From PZPK01 sp965230795 (GTDB lineage Bacteria > Pseudomonadota > Gammaproteobacteria > Pseudomonadales > Oleiphilaceae): DNA of 64,000 bases. Below are positions 1 to 9,556 of this stretch, in pieces. The stretch's first letter is position 1. The number at the start of each line of letters is the position of its first letter. The translations under genes were made by a program, and so were the position numbers. The stretch spans positions 4,030,001 through 4,094,000 of the forward strand of contig OZ246020.1 of the NCBI GenBank assembly GCA_965230795.1, read 5' to 3'. The notes below the pieces were generated by a model. It had not been told where the DNA came from and did no database searches. It saw only the letters and a list, made by a program, of their open reading frames with translations.

Positions 1-793
1 TAAATGGCTCGAGCACCTCCCGCTCGTAATCGTCCGGCAACCCGCCCTGTTTCTTGGCCAGCCCGGCCTCCTCTACCGACAAACCGTAACGTCGCTGAAT
101 TTCTTCTGTTAGTTGGCGACCGCCAAAGAGCTGTTCGCGGGTATAAATCGTCTTGCCTTCTGCGAGTACACTCAGGGTTGTCATGGTTGAGCCAATATCG
201 ACAATGGCCACCGTTTGATCTTCGCCTTCACCGCCCATCTGCGCATCAATCAATGCCAAGGCTCGTTCGATGGCATAAGCCTCAACGTCGACCACTTTGG
301 TTGTCAATCCACCAATTTCCAAAGCATCTTCCCGAAGTTCCACATTTTCCTTTCGGCATGCCGCAAGCAGCACGTCGACTTGCTCCGGACTGGTCTCAGA
401 CTCTCCTAGCACCTCGAAATCAATCGCCACTTCATCCAGGGGATAAGGGATATATTGATCAGCTTCAACGGCGATCTGGCTTTCCAGTTCCTGCTCATTA
501 AGGCCTGAGTTCATTTGAATCGTTTTGGTAATAACTGCTGATCCTGCTACCGCCACCGCGGCCAAACGATTGTTCGTCCGAGATTTAGCGACGACTCGTT
601 TGACCACTTCGCCTACCAACTCTGCATCGTTGATATTTTTCTCAACTACGCAATTGGCTGGCAGGGGCTCCACGGCATAACTCTCCACCCGAAACTTGTC
701 TCCGCTTCGAGACAGTTCGAGAAGTTTTACCGACGAAGAACTGATATCGATACCCAGAAGCGTATCGTTTTTCTTTCCAAATAATCCGAACAC
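1..793 (-). CDS. pilM: PilM, type IV pilus inner-membrane assembly protein (3' end cut by window)
   Basis: Reading the minus strand from a GTG at 793, the frame stays open to the window edge (about 264 codons). It starts VFGLFGKK, followed by the actin-like nucleotide-binding segment GIDISSSSVKLLEL and later AVAGSAVITKTI, EADQYIPYP, VDVEAYA and REQLFGGRQLTEEIQ, which I recognise as near-identical to Pseudomonas PilM. PilM is a cytoplasmic actin-fold protein that binds the N-terminus of PilN and anchors the PilMNOP alignment complex of type IV pili. The pilNOPQ genes would lie beyond the left edge. It is divergent from ponA, as in P. aeruginosa. The start is inferred from alignment; the ribosome binding site is weak. 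Confidence 0.95.
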   Translation of the reverse strand, partial: MFGLFGKKNDTLLGIDISSSSVKLLELSRSGDKFRVESYAVEPLPANCVVEKNINDAELVGEVVKRVVAKSRTNNRLAAVAVAGSAVITKTIQMNSGLNEQELESQIAVEADQYIPYPLDEVAIDFEVLGESETSPEQVDVLLAACRKENVELREDALEIGGLTTKVVDVEAYAIERALALIDAQMGGEGEDQTVAIVDIGSTMTTLSVLAEGKTIYTREQLFGGRQLTEEIQRRYGLSVEEAGLAKKQGGLPDDYEREVLEPF

Positions 794-902
794 AAGAAAA
801 CCCAATAAAAATTGGCGGTAATTGTGAATAAGGCCCCTGCTTTATTCTGCTGAGAGTGCCTCAGTGTACAATTCTTTACTAAAACCACCTTAAAAAAAGA
901 CG

Positions 903-908
903 TATAAT
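903..908 (+). promoter_or_regulatory. possible -10 box of the ponA promoter
   Basis: A perfect TATAAT lies about 68 bp before the ponA ATG in the AT-rich pilM/ponA divergent gap. No convincing -35 hexamer is present at 16-18 bp, so this is only a suggestion. Confidence 0.3.
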
Positions 909-975
909 CCGACCGCCTCTAATTAAAGCTATTTCTTAGATAATAGACCTATATTTCTAACTTGCTAGGAAAAAC

Positions 976-3417
976 ATGTTTCGTTTTGTGAGACTTTCGA
1001 CCTTTTTGGGCTGGATGTTTGCGTCCGCCGTTTGCGGTGCCGGCCTGATGCTAAGCGCCTTCTATTTATACCTCACACCGAACCTGCCAAATGCCGATCG
1101 ACTCAAGACAACTCAACTACAAACGCCTTTGCGAATTTACTCCGCTGACAATAAAAGCATAGCCGAGTTTGGAGAAAAAAGAAGAACACCTATTGAGTTC
1201 GATCAGATTCCGGAACAATTAATCCAGGCCTTTATCGCAGCAGAGGACAATCGCTTCTTTGAACATGGCGGCATCGACATCAAAGGCCTCGTTCGCGCGA
1301 CTGCGCAACTCGTCGCATCTGGACAGATAAAATCTGGCGGTAGCACCATAACAATGCAGGTCGCCAAGAATTTTTTCCTAAGCCGGGAAAGAACATTTAT
1401 TCGCAAGTTCAATGAAATCTTTCTCGCCATCCAAATTGAACAAAGCCTCTCCAAACAGGAAATTCTGGAGCTCTACCTGAACAAGATATATCTGGGCAAT
1501 CGGGCGTATGGCGTTGAAGCTGCTGCGCAGGTCTACTATGGGCGTCCGATTCAGGAACTGACGCTAGCCGAAATGGCCATGATTGCTGGTTTGCCCAAAG
1601 CACCCTCCAGCTATAACCCCATTGCTAACCCAGAGCGGGCAATTATCCGACGCAATTGGATACTCGATCGAATGCTCGACCTGGGGATGGTGACGAAACA
1701 GCAGCATGAAATTGCTACGCAAGCACAAGTCACCGCTCAGTTTCATGGCGGCAGCTCTGAACTGTATGCGCCCTACGTGGCTGAAATGGCTCGCATCGAG
1801 CTGATAAAAATGTTCGGCTCAGAAGCCTATACAGCCGGCCTAAAAGCCTACCTGACGATTGACAGCGAAAACCAGCAGGCCGCTCGCCGAGCCTTACGCA
1901 AGGGCCTTGAGGAATATGATCAACGACATGGCTATCGTGGTGTCTTAGGCACACTCTCACCTGAAGACCTCAACCAACCGAAAAAAACAAAACAAATTCT
2001 GTCGAGCTTGAAAACGGGCTCTGGTAATGTCGCCGCCGTAGTGCTGGATTCAGGAGAGGACTTCGCCAATGCACTGACAGCAAGCGGCGAGAGCATCAGC
2101 CTGTCAAAGGAAAGTATTGAATGGGCTGGAGCTTACGTCAATGTCAACCGAAAGGCCCCAGCTCCCACATCAGTCTCCGACCTGCTATCTCCAGGAGACA
2201 TCATTGAGGTGAGACAGATTCCGAGTAGCGAAGGAAAAACATGGCAGTTAAGTCAAGTCCCCGAGGTACAAGGAGCTCTGGTTTCCCTATCGCCAGATGA
2301 TGGCGCAATTCAAGCTCTCGTGGGAGGCTATGACTTCAGCTTGAGCCACTACAATCGCGCCACTCAAGCCAAACGACAACCAGGCTCAAACTTCAAAGCT
2401 TTCGTATATCTGGCCGCACTTGAACATGGTGCTACAGCCGCCACACTGATCAACGACGCCCCTATCGTATTTGAAGACAAAAATCTGGAAGCCACTTGGA
2501 GACCGGAAAACTCTAGCGGGCGCTTTTATGGGCCAACCCGTTTGCGAAAAGCCCTTTATAACTCGCGCAACCTGGTATCTATACGGCTGCTCAAAGAAAC
2601 CGGTGTCAGAGAAACAATCCAATCCCTGCTGCGCTTCGGCTTTGATAAAGATGAACTCCCGAGAGATTTGTCCCTTGCATTAGGGAGCGCAGCCATTACC
2701 CCCATAAAAGTGGCAACCGGGTATGCCATGATTGCCAATGGCGGTCATTACATAGAACCCTATCTGATCGAACGAGTCGAGAATGCCAACGGAGAGATCA
2801 TATACCAAAGTGAACCCTATCGAGTCTGCGACAAACACTGTGTGTCGCATTTGAACAACCTTTCGAACGACACGGAGCCTTCCCTTGACGGCACATCAGG
2901 CTTCAAGCCCGCTCCGCGCATAGCCGACGAGCGTAGCGTATATATTATTCACTCCATGCTAAAGGATGTGATTCGTCTTGGAACCGGCCGACGCGCCAAA
3001 GTGCTGGATCGTTCAGACCTGGCAGGAAAAACGGGCACCACCAACGACCAGAAAGACGCCTGGTTCTCAGGCTTTAACACTAAAATAGCGACAACCGCCT
3101 GGGTTGGATTCGATGCGCCAAGAACCCTCGGTCGCCGTGAATATGGCGCAAGAGCAGCGTTACCAATATGGATCGATTACATGCGAACGGCATTGAAAGA
3201 CATCCCCAGCAGCCATATGAAGCGGCCAGACGGCCTGGTCACGGTGAAGATCGATCCCAGCTCTGGGCTACTCGCCACCCCGGGGAGCCAAGGCGCTATA
3301 TTCGAGCTGTTTCGCCACGAAAACGCACCCACTCAACTCAGCCAGCCAGCGCATCCTTCCACTCAGGAAACGGGCGTTAAAAATGAGCGCACGCTTGCAC
3401 CAGAAGACATCTTTTAG
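976..3417 (+). CDS. ponA: Penicillin-binding protein 1A, bifunctional transglycosylase/transpeptidase
   Basis: Class A PBP of 813 residues that polymerises and cross-links peptidoglycan at the inner membrane. One N-terminal membrane segment (about residues 10-35) anchors it. The GT51 transglycosylase domain shows EDNRFFEHGGID and GGSTITMQ. The transpeptidase domain shows the SxxK box as SNFK (about residue 470), the SxN box as SRN and the KTGT box near the C-terminus. An AGGA ribosome binding site sits 5 nt before the ATG. The length fits the PBP1a family, including the extra domain between the two catalytic domains. It is divergent from pilM and converges on the malic enzyme gene across a shared terminator. 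Confidence 0.96.
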   Translation: MFRFVRLSTFLGWMFASAVCGAGLMLSAFYLYLTPNLPNADRLKTTQLQTPLRIYSADNKSIAEFGEKRRTPIEFDQIPEQLIQAFIAAEDNRFFEHGGIDIKGLVRATAQLVASGQIKSGGSTITMQVAKNFFLSRERTFIRKFNEIFLAIQIEQSLSKQEILELYLNKIYLGNRAYGVEAAAQVYYGRPIQELTLAEMAMIAGLPKAPSSYNPIANPERAIIRRNWILDRMLDLGMVTKQQHEIATQAQVTAQFHGGSSELYAPYVAEMARIELIKMFGSEAYTAGLKAYLTIDSENQQAARRALRKGLEEYDQRHGYRGVLGTLSPEDLNQPKKTKQILSSLKTGSGNVAAVVLDSGEDFANALTASGESISLSKESIEWAGAYVNVNRKAPAPTSVSDLLSPGDIIEVRQIPSSEGKTWQLSQVPEVQGALVSLSPDDGAIQALVGGYDFSLSHYNRATQAKRQPGSNFKAFVYLAALEHGATAATLINDAPIVFEDKNLEATWRPENSSGRFYGPTRLRKALYNSRNLVSIRLLKETGVRETIQSLLRFGFDKDELPRDLSLALGSAAITPIKVATGYAMIANGGHYIEPYLIERVENANGEIIYQSEPYRVCDKHCVSHLNNLSNDTEPSLDGTSGFKPAPRIADERSVYIIHSMLKDVIRLGTGRRAKVLDRSDLAGKTGTTNDQKDAWFSGFNTKIATTAWVGFDAPRTLGRREYGARAALPIWIDYMRTALKDIPSSHMKRPDGLVTVKIDPSSGLLATPGSQGAIFELFRHENAPTQLSQPAHPSTQETGVKNERTLAPEDIF

Positions 3418-3442
3418 CTTGTCCAAAACAGCGCAGAATCAA

Positions 3443-3478
3443 AAAAGCCCGCATATCTGGCGAGATATGCGGGCTTTT
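3443..3478. terminator. bidirectional rho-independent terminator between ponA and maeB
   Basis: A perfect 16-bp inverted repeat (3443-3458 with 3463-3478) with a 4-nt loop. The stem is GC-rich in the middle and flanked by A and T runs on both strands, so it can end transcription from both convergent genes. Confidence 0.93.
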
Positions 3479-3494
3479 AAGTTATCGCTAAAAT

Positions 3495-4760
3495 CTATTT
3501 GATATCAGCAATTGTCTTCAGAGGGTAGTGCTCTGGATAACCGAAGCGAGCAACACCTGAATCAACAGCAGCCTTGGCCACCGCAGCAGACACTGCGCCC
3601 AGCAAACGCTCATCCAATGGCTTCGGAATAATATAGTCCTTACCATACTCAAGAGCATCACCACCGTAAGCATCAATGACCGCTTGAGGCACAGGCTCTT
3701 TAGCCAGCTCTTTGATAGCGTTCACTGCTGCAACTTTCATCTCTTCATTGATAGCTGTTGCACGCACATCCAATGCACCCCGGAAAATAAAGGGGAAGCC
3801 CAATACGTTGTTGACCTGGTTCGGATAGTCAGAACGACCAGTCGCCATAATGATGTCATCACGTGCCGCCAGCGCCGTTTCGGGCTTGATCTCAGGATCA
3901 GGATTCGAACATGCAAAGATAACAGGATTTGGCGCCATACGATTCAGATCATCAACTGACAACAAATCAGGACCCGACAAACCAACAAACACATCAGCAC
4001 CATCGCAAGCATCAGACAAGGTTCGCTTATCTGTCTCGTTGGCAAACATGGCTTTGTACTGGTTCAAGTCATCACGGCCGGTATGAATGACGCCTTTACG
4101 ATCCAGCATGAAAATGTTCTCTGACTTCACACCACAGCTGATCAAAAGCTTCATACATGCAATGGCTGCAGCACCTGCACCCAAGCATACGATTTTTGCT
4201 TCTTCAATTTTCTTGCCCTGCAGTTCGAGAGCATTCAGCATGCCAGCTGCTGTCACGATAGCGGTACCGTGCTGATCGTCATGAAAAATGGGCACATTGC
4301 ACTGCTCGATCAGAACGCGCTCAATCTCAAAACACTCTGGCGCTTTGATATCTTCCAGGTTGATGCCGCCAAAGGTATCAGCAATTCGAGCCGTGGTATC
4401 AATAAACGCCTGCGGACTTTCTGCATTTACTTCGATGTCAAATACGTCGATACCGGCAAAGCGCTTGAACAGTACACCTTTACCTTCCATCACGGGCTTA
4501 CTTGCCAAAGGCCCCAGATTCCCCAACCCCAGAATTGCGGAGCCATCAGAAATAACGGCAACCAAGTTACCTTTCGCAGTATATTTGTAGGCGTTTTCAG
4601 GATCTTTCGCGATCTCCCGAACTGGCTCTGCCACACCGGGGCTGTACGCTAGAGACAAGTCACGTGAAGTAGCCGTAGGCTTGGTGATTTCGACGCTGAT
4701 TTTTCCGGCCTTGGGATTTGCATGGTAATCCAGAGCCGCTTGTTTTAAATCATCTGACAT
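3495..4760 (-). CDS. maeB: NADP-dependent malic enzyme, short form
   Basis: 421-residue malic enzyme (oxidative decarboxylation of malate to pyruvate). The N-terminal malic domain contains SLAYSPGVAEP, GLGNLG and FHDDQHGTAIV; a Rossmann segment GAGAAAIA follows, then CSNPDPEI and ATGRSDYPNQVNN. E. coli MaeB has an extra phosphotransacetylase-like C-terminal domain of over 300 residues; it is absent here, as in the short Pseudomonas enzyme. The choice of NADP over NAD is by family resemblance, not from a residue I can prove. It is transcribed alone, opposite to ponA. Confidence 0.93.
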   Translation of the reverse strand: MSDDLKQAALDYHANPKAGKISVEITKPTATSRDLSLAYSPGVAEPVREIAKDPENAYKYTAKGNLVAVISDGSAILGLGNLGPLASKPVMEGKGVLFKRFAGIDVFDIEVNAESPQAFIDTTARIADTFGGINLEDIKAPECFEIERVLIEQCNVPIFHDDQHGTAIVTAAGMLNALELQGKKIEEAKIVCLGAGAAAIACMKLLISCGVKSENIFMLDRKGVIHTGRDDLNQYKAMFANETDKRTLSDACDGADVFVGLSGPDLLSVDDLNRMAPNPVIFACSNPDPEIKPETALAARDDIIMATGRSDYPNQVNNVLGFPFIFRGALDVRATAINEEMKVAAVNAIKELAKEPVPQAVIDAYGGDALEYGKDYIIPKPLDERLLGAVSAAVAKAAVDSGVARFGYPEHYPLKTIADIK

Positions 4761-4835
4761 TATTTCGTACCATTTTTTCGTGAATGACAGGCTTTCATTT
4801 GCCTTTCTAAAGGGACGCGAGATCCAGGGGCGCGT

Positions 4836-4865
4836 ATTATGACACTAGTCAAAGCGACTGAACAA
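4836..4865 (-). promoter_or_regulatory. candidate sigma-70 promoter for maeB
   Basis: On the minus strand TTGTTC (4865-4860) and CATAAT (4841-4836) are separated by 18 bp, about 75 bp before the maeB ATG. The -35 is imperfect. Confidence 0.4.
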
Positions 4866-4961
4866 TTCATAGCCAGTGATATGTGTCAATTTTCTCGCTT
4901 CTCACTTACTCAACCCGCCCCGGATGCCTGGAGCGCTCATTGAGCAGCGTCCAGAGACAAA

Positions 4962-4984
4962 AAAAGAGCGCGCTGCGCTCTTTT
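4962..4984 (-). terminator. rho-independent terminator after rpmE
   Basis: A 9-bp perfect stem (4962-4970 with 4976-4984) with a 5-nt loop and flanking A/T runs, 22 bp beyond the rpmE stop. It is symmetrical and might also work on the plus strand. Confidence 0.85.
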
Positions 4985-5006
4985 CTCTAGCAATATCAAA
5001 AATCGC

Positions 5007-5222
5007 TTAGCTACCCATACGGTTGCCAAAACGCTTCTTGAATTTGTCGATTCGGCCACCGGTATCCATCACTTTTTGCTTACCAGTGTAGAATGGGTGA
5101 CACGCTGAACAAACGTCCAACAAAATATCTTTGCACAAAGTGGAACGTGTTTTTATCACATTGCCACAACTGCACTTCGCTTCGATTTCCTGATACTCAG
5201 GATGGATACCTTCTTTCATCAT
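5007..5222 (-). CDS. rpmE: Ribosomal protein bL31, zinc-binding type
   Basis: 71 residues (70 if the second ATG is used). Counting from the second Met, Cys 16, 18, 37 and 40 match the zinc-binding C+ form of L31. The conserved core CSCGN, CSACHPFYTGKQ and GRIDKFKKRF is present. An AGAGG box lies 6 nt before the first ATG and 9 nt before the second, so both starts are possible; the second gives the usual MKEGIHP N-terminus. In bacteria with C+ L31, the zinc-free paralogue is often Zur-controlled elsewhere; no such copy is in this window. It is divergent from priA. Confidence 0.96.
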   Translation of the reverse strand: MMKEGIHPEYQEIEAKCSCGNVIKTRSTLCKDILLDVCSACHPFYTGKQKVMDTGGRIDKFKKRFGNRMGS

Positions 5223-5403
5223 ACACCTCTGTAATTTTTATGCCGCCACCTGAAGCCTTTCTCAACCCCAGGCACCGCATGAAAGGCCGGCATAGCACCG
5301 AACAAACAGTACTCAGCCATATTTTGGACGGCGCATAGTACCAAAACTTACACAATAAGCAAGTAACAAATGGCGAGCAACGCTACGACTATGGAATAAT
5401 CCA

Positions 5404-5451
5404 ATGAACCAAGAGCTCTACACCGTAACACTGGATCAGCAAGCACATTGA
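5404..5451 (+). CDS. possible 15-codon leader ORF overlapping the priA start
   Basis: An ATG at 5404 opens a 15-codon frame (MNQELYTVTLDQQAH) whose TGA stop overlaps the TTG start of priA by two bases (ATTGA). The arrangement could couple priA translation to the leader. Its own ribosome binding site is poor (GGAATAA upstream), and short overlapping frames also arise by chance. Confidence 0.25.
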   Translation: MNQELYTVTLDQQAH

Positions 5452-7655
5452 CCTCATCAAACTGTATTCAAGTCGCCGTCCCAGCACCTTTGTTCAAACT
5501 CTTCGATTATCTGGTAGTCGATCCTGACCTAAGAGATCGCTGCGTCGCTGGTTGTCGCGTGCTCGTGCCGTTTGGGAATCGCAAGCTAGTCGGCATCGTC
5601 ATCAACCGCCAAAGCAGCTCCACCACCGATGCCTCCAAACTAAAAGCCATCGACACGCTGATCGACGACGCACCTATTGTTGGCGACACACTGCTGCAAC
5701 TGCTTCAGTGGGCATCAATGTACTATTGCCACCCAATCGGTGAATGCCTGCATACAGCCCTTCCGTCAGTCGCCAGAAAAAAGGAATCCCTGCCTGACTA
5801 CCCGGTCATCAAGTGGCATCGAACCAGCGCACCGTTCTCGGGACGCAAAAACGCTCACAAGCAAATCCGTGCTCTGGAACTCATCGAAGCGTCACCCGAA
5901 GGGGTTTGGCAGGATGTTCTCACCACCATGGGCATCACCCCGGCATTTCTGGAAAAACTTGAGCAACATGGCTATTTGAAAAAAGAAAGCCGAAACCTGA
6001 CGGAAACAACGCCCGAAATCTCAAAAGGCAAGCCGCAGCACCGATTGAATACCGACCAGCAGGCCGCTCTTGAACGTTTGGCTCCAGCAGGCCGTGACAA
6101 TCCCTTCAAGGTTGCCTTACTAGAAGGCGTAACGGGAAGCGGAAAAACGGAAGTGTATATCGCTCAGGTTCAGTCAGTACTGGCTCACAAGCAACAGGCC
6201 CTGATATTGGTACCCGAAATCAACCTGACCCCACAAACACTAAAGCGCTTCCAAAGCCAACTCAGCACCTCAGTCATTGCCATGCATTCTGGCTTGAGCG
6301 AAAAATCCCGCTATCTGAACTGGTCATTGGCCAGAAAGGGCATTGCCAAGGTCATCATCGGGACACGCTCTGCTGTATTTACACCCTGCCAGAATCTGGG
6401 ACTAATCATTGTTGATGAAGAGCATGACGCTTCCTACAAACAAATGGATGGATTCAGATATTCAGCCAGGGACCTGGCGGTAAAAAGAGCCCAGATCGAA
6501 GATTGTCCCATTGTTCTGGGTTCGGCAACACCATCCCTTGAAACCCTTTACAATGCCAAGGAGGAGAAGTACCAATGGATAAAGTTACCCCAGCGAGCAG
6601 GGCAAGGCCGCTACCCTGAGGTCTCTTTGATTGACATCCGCAGTCGCCCGCTGACCCATGGCTGCTCACCGCCTCTTCTGAAAGCCATTGATGAACACCT
6701 GTCCTCAGGCAACCAGGTTATTGTGTTTCAAAACCGGCGTGGTTATTCACCTGTGCTGACCTGCTATGACTGCGGCTGGATTTCAGAATGCCAACACTGC
6801 GATGCCCGCATGACCGTGCATCTTGTACCACCGCATTTGCACTGTCACCATTGTGACGACAAAAGCGATCTGCCACGACTCTGCCCGAATTGCCATAGCG
6901 CACAGTTGCACCCTTTGGGTTCGGGAACAGAACGATTGGAACACGGCCTGCAACAGCGCTTTCCCGAACACCGTGTTTTAAGGGTCGACCGGGACGCGAT
7001 TCGCAGCCCGAAAGATATGGAGCAGCTGATAGAACACGTCGACAGAGGTGAGCCCTGTCTGCTCATCGGCACCCAAATGCTTGCCAAAGGACATGACTTT
7101 CATCATGTTACGCTAGTCGCAATCATCGACGCCGACGCCATATTCTTCAGCGCCGACTTCCGCGCTATGGAACGCGGCGCACAACAACTCATTCAGGTTG
7201 CCGGGCGCACCGGGCGGGGTGAAAAACCAGGCAAGGTACTGATTCAAACCCGCCACCCGGAACACAGCATTTTTCAGCACGTAATTCGAGGCGACTACCC
7301 TGCTCTTGCGAATTCACTACTGGAAGAACGCAGCGCTTGCGAACTCCCCCCCAAATCCCGCCTGATCAGCATTCGCGCCGAAGCCAAGCAGCAGGCGTTG
7401 AACCATCAGGCCCTGGAGCAAATAAAACATTTACTTTATGAACATATTCAGCTGGATGAGAGCATCCAGATTGCGGGCCCCCTGGAAGCGGCTATTCCAC
7501 GAAAGTCCGGCGCCTTTCATAGCTTTCTGCATCTGTTTTTCTCCGACATAAGCCTGCGCAACAAGGTGCTCGCCTTCCTGCCGACAGCATTATCCCTGAC
7601 CAAAAACCATCGTGTACGTCTGGCCGTTGATGTTGATCCCACAGAGGTTCAGTAG
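5448..7655 (+). CDS. priA: Primosomal protein N', replication-restart helicase
   Basis: 735-residue superfamily 2 DNA helicase that reloads DnaB at stalled forks. The N-terminal DNA-binding domain (VAVPAPLFKLFDYLV) aligns with E. coli PriA. The helicase core has Walker A GVTGSGKTE, DEEHDAS (Walker B) and GSATPSLET. Eight cysteines in CYDC/CQHC/CHHC/CPNC pairs form the two zinc sites. The late motif VAGRTGRG is present. The start must be the TTG at 5448, as no ATG or GTG lies in frame upstream; this is consistent with low expression. It runs in the same direction as argS. Confidence 0.96.
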   Translation: MTSSNCIQVAVPAPLFKLFDYLVVDPDLRDRCVAGCRVLVPFGNRKLVGIVINRQSSSTTDASKLKAIDTLIDDAPIVGDTLLQLLQWASMYYCHPIGECLHTALPSVARKKESLPDYPVIKWHRTSAPFSGRKNAHKQIRALELIEASPEGVWQDVLTTMGITPAFLEKLEQHGYLKKESRNLTETTPEISKGKPQHRLNTDQQAALERLAPAGRDNPFKVALLEGVTGSGKTEVYIAQVQSVLAHKQQALILVPEINLTPQTLKRFQSQLSTSVIAMHSGLSEKSRYLNWSLARKGIAKVIIGTRSAVFTPCQNLGLIIVDEEHDASYKQMDGFRYSARDLAVKRAQIEDCPIVLGSATPSLETLYNAKEEKYQWIKLPQRAGQGRYPEVSLIDIRSRPLTHGCSPPLLKAIDEHLSSGNQVIVFQNRRGYSPVLTCYDCGWISECQHCDARMTVHLVPPHLHCHHCDDKSDLPRLCPNCHSAQLHPLGSGTERLEHGLQQRFPEHRVLRVDRDAIRSPKDMEQLIEHVDRGEPCLLIGTQMLAKGHDFHHVTLVAIIDADAIFFSADFRAMERGAQQLIQVAGRTGRGEKPGKVLIQTRHPEHSIFQHVIRGDYPALANSLLEERSACELPPKSRLISIRAEAKQQALNHQALEQIKHLLYEHIQLDESIQIAGPLEAAIPRKSGAFHSFLHLFFSDISLRNKVLAFLPTALSLTKNHRVRLAVDVDPTEVQ

Positions 7656-7787
7656 AAAACGAAACCAAGGCTTGAATCATGCTCGATCACCAAGTGCCAA
7701 AAGAGCACGCCAGCAGAGTTTAAAATGACCTGAGAATCGTAGATAATACGCGCCTTCTCACCCACCAGAACGAAGAATCCCTGCTGT

Positions 7788-9545
7788 ATGAAAGAAACCA
7801 TCTCCGACCTGATAGACAACAGCCTCCAGTCTCTGATTGAGGAGGGCGCATTGCCTGCTGATTGCCGTTACAAAATCAGCGTCGATGCCACCAAGGACAA
7901 AAGCCACGGAGATTTCGCCACCAATATCGCGCTGGCACTGGCAAAGCAAGCAGGATCTGCTCCGCGCCAACTTGCAGAAAAGCTGGTCGAGAAACTCAAT
8001 AGTCAGCCCTCAACTGTACTGACCAAAATCGAGATCGCCGGCCCGGGCTTCATCAACTTTTTCGTCAGCAGCGCCAGTAATTTCGATGTACTGAAGTCCA
8101 TATTTGAACAAGGTGAGCAGTTTGGCCGCTCGAATGCTGGTCAGGGCAGCAAGATCCAGGTGGAGTTCGTCTCGGCCAACCCCACCGGCCCACTGCATGT
8201 GGGACACGGTCGGGGCGCGGCCTATGGAGCCAGCGTTGCAGATTTGTTGGAAGCAGCAGGTTTTGACGTCGACCGTGAATACTATGTCAATGATGCCGGT
8301 CGCCAAATGAACATCCTGGCCGCCAGCGTATGGTTACGGTACCTGCAGCAAACGGATCCAGACATCCCCTTCCCTGACAACGGCTACAAGGGTGAGTACA
8401 TTCACGACATTGCCGCCTCGCTGAGAGAAAAGCACGGGGATCGCTTTGAGGTCTCAGCGAACGATCTGTTGAAGAATCTGCCCAAAGACGAAACAGATGG
8501 CGGCGACAAAGAGGAATACATTGACGCCATAATCGATCAAGCCAGGCAACTGCTGGCAAATGGTTACCAATTGGTTTTTGATGCAGGCCTGGAAGCCATT
8601 GTTGCCGACATACGCGAAGATCTGGGCGAATTCGGCGTGCATTACCAAACCTGGTTTTCAGAAGCGTCAGTACAAAAAGACATTGATGAGGCTCTGAAAC
8701 GGCTCGACAGCAAAGGCCATCTTTTCGAGAAAGACGGCGCCATCTGGTTTCGCTCAACCACCTTTGGCGATGACAAAGACCGGGTTGTCAAAAGGGAAAA
8801 CGGCGAAACGACCTATTTTGCATCCGATATCGCTTATCACCTGAACAAGTTTGAACGGGGCTATGAAAAGGTCATCAATATCTGGGGAGCGGACCACCAT
8901 GGCTATATTCCCAGGGTGAAAGCAGCGCTGCAAGCTCTGGAACTGGATCCCGATAAACTTGACGTACGCCTCGTCCAGTTTGCCATTCTTTATCGCGGTA
9001 ATGAACGCCTGCAGATGTCAACGCGAAGCGGTTCCTTTGTCACCCTGAGAGAATTGCGTGAAGAAGTTGGTAACGATGCGGCGCGATTCTTTTATGTGAC
9101 CCGCAAAGCTGAACAGCATATGGATTTCGACCTGGACTTGGCGAAGTCCCAGAGCAAAGATAATCCGGTCTACTATATACAGTATGCGCATGCCCGAATA
9201 GCCAGCATGCTTCGCAAGCTTGAAGACGCACAAACCGCTTATGACCTGACACTGGGCATCGACGCCTTGTCCGAGTTGGGCAATGAAGCGGAAATCGATT
9301 TGGCCAAACAGCTCAGCACCTACCCTGAAAAACTGGAAGCCTCAGCCTGCGCACTTGAGCCCCACGTCTTGACCCATTATCTGAAGGATCTTGCCAGTGC
9401 CTTCCACACCTACTACAACAGCAATAAAGTATTGGTAGAAGATGAAGCGCTTCGCAACGCGCGAATCACCCTCAGCATCGCGGTTCAGCAGGTCATTCGC
9501 AACGGACTCAAGTTGCTAGGCGTCAGCGCCCCGGACGAAATGTAA
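7788..9545 (+). CDS. argS: Arginyl-tRNA synthetase
   Basis: 585-residue class I aminoacyl-tRNA synthetase. It has the N-terminal Add-1 domain (about residues 1-110), the HIGH signature as HVGHGRG after SANPTGP, the pocket segment EYYVNDAGRQM, and MSTRSG in place of KMSKS, a degeneration normal for many ArgS enzymes. The C-terminal anticodon domain contains YYIQYAHARIASM. The SPOR gene follows after 11 bp, as in Pseudomonas. Confidence 0.97.
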   Translation: MKETISDLIDNSLQSLIEEGALPADCRYKISVDATKDKSHGDFATNIALALAKQAGSAPRQLAEKLVEKLNSQPSTVLTKIEIAGPGFINFFVSSASNFDVLKSIFEQGEQFGRSNAGQGSKIQVEFVSANPTGPLHVGHGRGAAYGASVADLLEAAGFDVDREYYVNDAGRQMNILAASVWLRYLQQTDPDIPFPDNGYKGEYIHDIAASLREKHGDRFEVSANDLLKNLPKDETDGGDKEEYIDAIIDQARQLLANGYQLVFDAGLEAIVADIREDLGEFGVHYQTWFSEASVQKDIDEALKRLDSKGHLFEKDGAIWFRSTTFGDDKDRVVKRENGETTYFASDIAYHLNKFERGYEKVINIWGADHHGYIPRVKAALQALELDPDKLDVRLVQFAILYRGNERLQMSTRSGSFVTLRELREEVGNDAARFFYVTRKAEQHMDFDLDLAKSQSKDNPVYYIQYAHARIASMLRKLEDAQTAYDLTLGIDALSELGNEAEIDLAKQLSTYPEKLEASACALEPHVLTHYLKDLASAFHTYYNSNKVLVEDEALRNARITLSIAVQQVIRNGLKLLGVSAPDEM

Positions 9546-9556
9546 GTGGAAACGGA

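Noticed and set aside
4..501. 165-codon open frame on the plus strand at the left edge
   Set aside because: It is antisense to pilM, which is recognised with near-identical PilM motifs on the other strand.
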